A stretch of 53,520 nucleotides of DNA, taken from an uncultured Oscillospiraceae bacterium. GTDB lineage: Bacteria; Bacillota; Clostridia; Oscillospirales; Acutalibacteraceae. The notes below the pieces were generated by a model. The model was not told the DNA's origin. It searched no databases and was given only the letters and a program-made list of their open reading frames with translations. The stretch lies in contig CASFRX010000036.1 in NCBI GenBank assembly GCA_949297075.1, forward strand, positions 1-53,520. The letters run 5' to 3'. A program made the translations under genes and the position numbers. Of the stretch, positions 51,869 to 53,520 are shown piece by piece (the stretch's first letter is position 1; each line of letters opens with the position of its first letter).

Positions 51869-52564
51869 ATGATAAGAAAAATAATAAATATAAACGAAGA
51901 AAAATGTAACGGCTGCGGTGCTTGCGCTGCCGCCTGCCACGAGGGCGCAATAGAAATGATAAACGGTAAAGCGAAACTCACACGAGAAGATTATTGCGAC
52001 GGCCTTGGCGACTGCCTGCCGGCATGTCCTGTAGATGCAATAACCTTTGAGGAAAGAGAAGCCCCTGCTTATGATGAAGCCGCAGTGCTTGAAGCAAAGG
52101 CGAAAAAGCACGATACCTTGCCTTGCGGTTGCCCCGGCACTCAGTCCAAAGCAATTCACAGAAGAAACTCCGATTGCAGCAGCCCTGCCGTTCAAGCAAA
52201 AAGTCAGCTTTCACAATGGCCTGTGCAGATTAAGCTTGCGCCTGTTAATGCTCCGTATTTTGACGGCGCAAACCTTTTAATTGCAGCAGATTGTACGGCT
52301 TATGCCTACGGCAATTTCCACAACGATTTTATCAAAAACAAGATTACTCTCATAGGTTGCCCGAAGCTTGACGATGTTGATTATGCAGATAAATTAACTG
52401 CAATTATTGCAAATAATAATATCAAAAGCGTAACTGTTGTGCGAATGGAAGTGCCTTGCTGCGGAGGTATTGAATATGCAGTTAAGACGGCCCTTCAAAA
52501 CAGTGGAAAATTCATTCCGTGGCAGGTCGTCACAATCTCAACAGACGGAAAAATATTATCATAG
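51869..52564 (+). CDS. 4Fe-4S ferredoxin-domain protein
   Basis: A 231-aa protein. Residues 10-60 form a two-cluster-type ferredoxin domain: 'CNGCGACAAACHEGAIEM' is a complete CxxCxxCxxxC motif; the second, 'YCDGLGDCLPACPVDAI', lacks one standard spacing. The C-terminal part (100-231: 'LSQWPVQIKLAPVNAPYFDGANLLIAADCTAYAYGNFHNDFI', 'CPKLDD', 'VRMEVPCCGGIEYAV') holds more conserved Cys. This family is common in anaerobic Clostridia beside a Crp/Fnr gene and a cupin. An electron-transfer role in nitrosative or oxygen stress is likely but not shown. Good ribosome site. Confidence 0.88.
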   Translation: MIRKIININEEKCNGCGACAAACHEGAIEMINGKAKLTREDYCDGLGDCLPACPVDAITFEEREAPAYDEAAVLEAKAKKHDTLPCGCPGTQSKAIHRRNSDCSSPAVQAKSQLSQWPVQIKLAPVNAPYFDGANLLIAADCTAYAYGNFHNDFIKNKITLIGCPKLDDVDYADKLTAIIANNNIKSVTVVRMEVPCCGGIEYAVKTALQNSGKFIPWQVVTISTDGKILS

Positions 52565-52576
52565 GAGGATAAATCA

Positions 52577-52921
52577 ATGGCGTTTATCAAAAATGTAAAT
52601 CACGAGGAAGTATTTGCTCTGGCAAATCAAGTGGCTGTTCAGCCCGGACAGGTAGTCAGCAAAACTTTGGCGCAAAACAGCGCAGTAAGCGTAACGCTTT
52701 TTGCCTTTTCGCAGGGTGAGGAAATCGGCACACACGATTCAACAGGCGATGCAATGGTGACAGTTTTGGAGGGAACAGGACAGTTTACCGTTGATGGCAA
52801 TGCGTATCTGTGCAATGCAGGTGAAGCTCTTGTTATGCCCGCTAAAAAACCACATTCGGTCTATGCGCCAAAGGATTTTAAAATGCTTTTAACAGTAGTT
52901 TTCCCGCTTGATAATAAATAA
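52577..52921 (+). CDS. Cupin-domain protein
   Basis: A 114-aa single-domain cupin, 'LFAFSQGEEIGTHDSTGDAMVTVLEGTGQFTVDGNAYLCNAGEALVMPAKKPHSVYAPKDFKMLLTVVFPL'. The first motif has only one His (His54) where many cupins have two, and 'PHSVYA' gives the His of motif 2, so metal binding may be altered. It follows the ferredoxin gene by 12 bases with AGGAGG. Together with the Crp/Fnr gene this trio recurs in anaerobic Firmicutes. Function unknown. Confidence 0.88.
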   Translation: MAFIKNVNHEEVFALANQVAVQPGQVVSKTLAQNSAVSVTLFAFSQGEEIGTHDSTGDAMVTVLEGTGQFTVDGNAYLCNAGEALVMPAKKPHSVYAPKDFKMLLTVVFPLDNK

Positions 52922-53046
52922 ATTCCAATAGCCGTAAACTGTAATGGACTGCCCCGAAATGTAAAAATGGAAGAAAATACTGAACACAAGGAACCGTCCC
53001 CTGTGCATATGAGTAAAAAAACATCTGTCTATCAACGACACAAGAA

Positions 53047-53079
53047 ATCCGCATCATAGCAGATTGCTATGGTGCGGAT
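53047..53079 (-). terminator. Hairpin terminator of the ParB-like gene
   Basis: ATCCGCATCATAGCA (53047-53061) pairs with TGCTATGGTGCGGAT (53065-53079, one wobble). On the minus strand it comes just after the stop codon at 53088 and is followed by TTTCTTGT. Confidence 0.75.
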
Positions 53080-53087
53080 ATCTCTAT

Positions 53088-53520
53088 TTATGGTGTGTAT
53101 TTTCCAACAAACTCCTCATACTCATCTTTTTCTGTTGTCCAAACGATAACAGGATATTCTTTTACACCGAGTTGTGTTAGCGCTTCAAAGCGGTGGTTAC
53201 CGTCACAGATTTCAAAGTCGTGGTCAAAATAATGCACTATCAGCGGTGGCATATCATCATTTGATTGAAGTATTTTCTTTAATGATTGCACTCTTTTTTC
53301 AAACCATTCTGCATTAACTTGATATTTAATATTTTCTTCAGGACCGCAACAACGAGAAAATAAAGACAGCGGCATTGTTAATGGTCCTAAATAATATCTC
53401 TCAAACAGTTTTAACCCGTCTGAAAAAGCTTTATTGTGACCATCCGAAAGTAAAAACAGATGAACCCACTCTTCAAGTTTGCCAGCTTCGGCAAATTCTT
53501 TTGCGGACGATAAAGAACAC
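53088..53520 (-). CDS. ParB-like nuclease/Srx-fold protein (runs off the right edge)
   Basis: The frame is open to the right edge of the window, beyond the first ATG at 53375, so the gene is partial (at least 143 residues). The visible part includes 'EFAEAGKLEEWVHLFLLSDGHNKAFSDGLKLFERYYLGP' and a ParB/Srx-like core near the end: 'VQSLKKILQSNDDMPPLIVHYFDHDFEICDGNHRFEALTQLGVKEYPVIVW', with the conserved 'DGNHRFEAL..LG'. Such domains bind nucleotides or act as nucleases or kinases in phage-related loci and stand-alone proteins. The exact function is unknown. Confidence 0.75.
   Translation of the reverse strand, partial: CSLSSAKEFAEAGKLEEWVHLFLLSDGHNKAFSDGLKLFERYYLGPLTMPLSLFSRCCGPEENIKYQVNAEWFEKRVQSLKKILQSNDDMPPLIVHYFDHDFEICDGNHRFEALTQLGVKEYPVIVWTTEKDEYEEFVGKYTP

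Overview
The window comes from a low-GC, spore-forming Clostridia genome, probably Oscillospirales/Ruminococcaceae. Evidence includes cotJ spore-coat genes, strong TTGACA/TATAAT promoters with GGAGG ribosome sites, BirA/BioY with a Firmicutes-type biotin operator, GreA-LysS, and gut glycan genes (GH112, GH18, a GH136-like beta-helix). It falls into a prophage half (1 to about 25,190) and a chromosomal half (about 25,190 to 53,520).

The prophage is an HK97-type siphovirus whose left end lies outside the window. Leftward from the immunity switch at 20.9-21.3 kb, on the minus strand, it carries small early genes, an AcrIIA9/PcfK-like protein, PcfJ-like and DUF3102 proteins, an SNF2 helicase-DNA methyltransferase fusion, a DUF4406/Lar-like fusion, an octapeptide-repeat protein, an HUH Rep-like protein, a RinA-like late activator, HNH-TerS-TerL, portal, protease, capsid, connectors, tail tube, a tail assembly chaperone with a programmed -1 frameshift signal, and the tape measure gene (partial). 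Rightward it carries a LexA-like CI repressor apparently co-transcribed with a voltage-gated K+ channel and an Ig-like surface protein (probable lysogenic-conversion cargo), then a large serine integrase. Five CAC-N5-GTG palindromes control the switch. The integrase lies against cotJC: cotJA and cotJB are intact but cotJC is cut after 31 codons, so the prophage interrupts a sporulation gene.

To the right of the prophage come: cdd-pdp-yjjG-like-araM-like (pyrimidine salvage and glycerol-1-phosphate dehydrogenase); a metallophosphoesterase; DUF2804, membrane protein and GH18 lipoprotein; a minus-strand operon of a small helical protein, a beta-helix enzyme and GH112 that matches the split lacto-N-biosidase (chaperone plus GH136) and lacto-N-biose phosphorylase arrangement but without signal peptides; a biotin locus (DUF1284-bioY and birA, each with a BirA-like operator); a three-gene HipB-HipS-HipT toxin-antitoxin set with three operators and a probably leaderless mRNA; greA-lysS; and tRNA-Leu(GAG).

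Beyond the tRNA (about 44.8-50.4 kb) is a block of visibly different base and codon use: rubredoxin, a DUF134-NifX fusion, a Crp-type regulator, a ZIP transporter, CoA-disulfide reductase-rhodanese, rhodanese, thioredoxin and a rhodanese lipoprotein. It looks like an acquired redox/sulfur island. The right end holds a second Crp/Fnr regulator divergent from a ferredoxin-cupin pair, and a partial ParB-like gene.

All calls come from reading the sequence; no database search was run. Protein family names are recognitions and functions are inferences unless a motif is cited.
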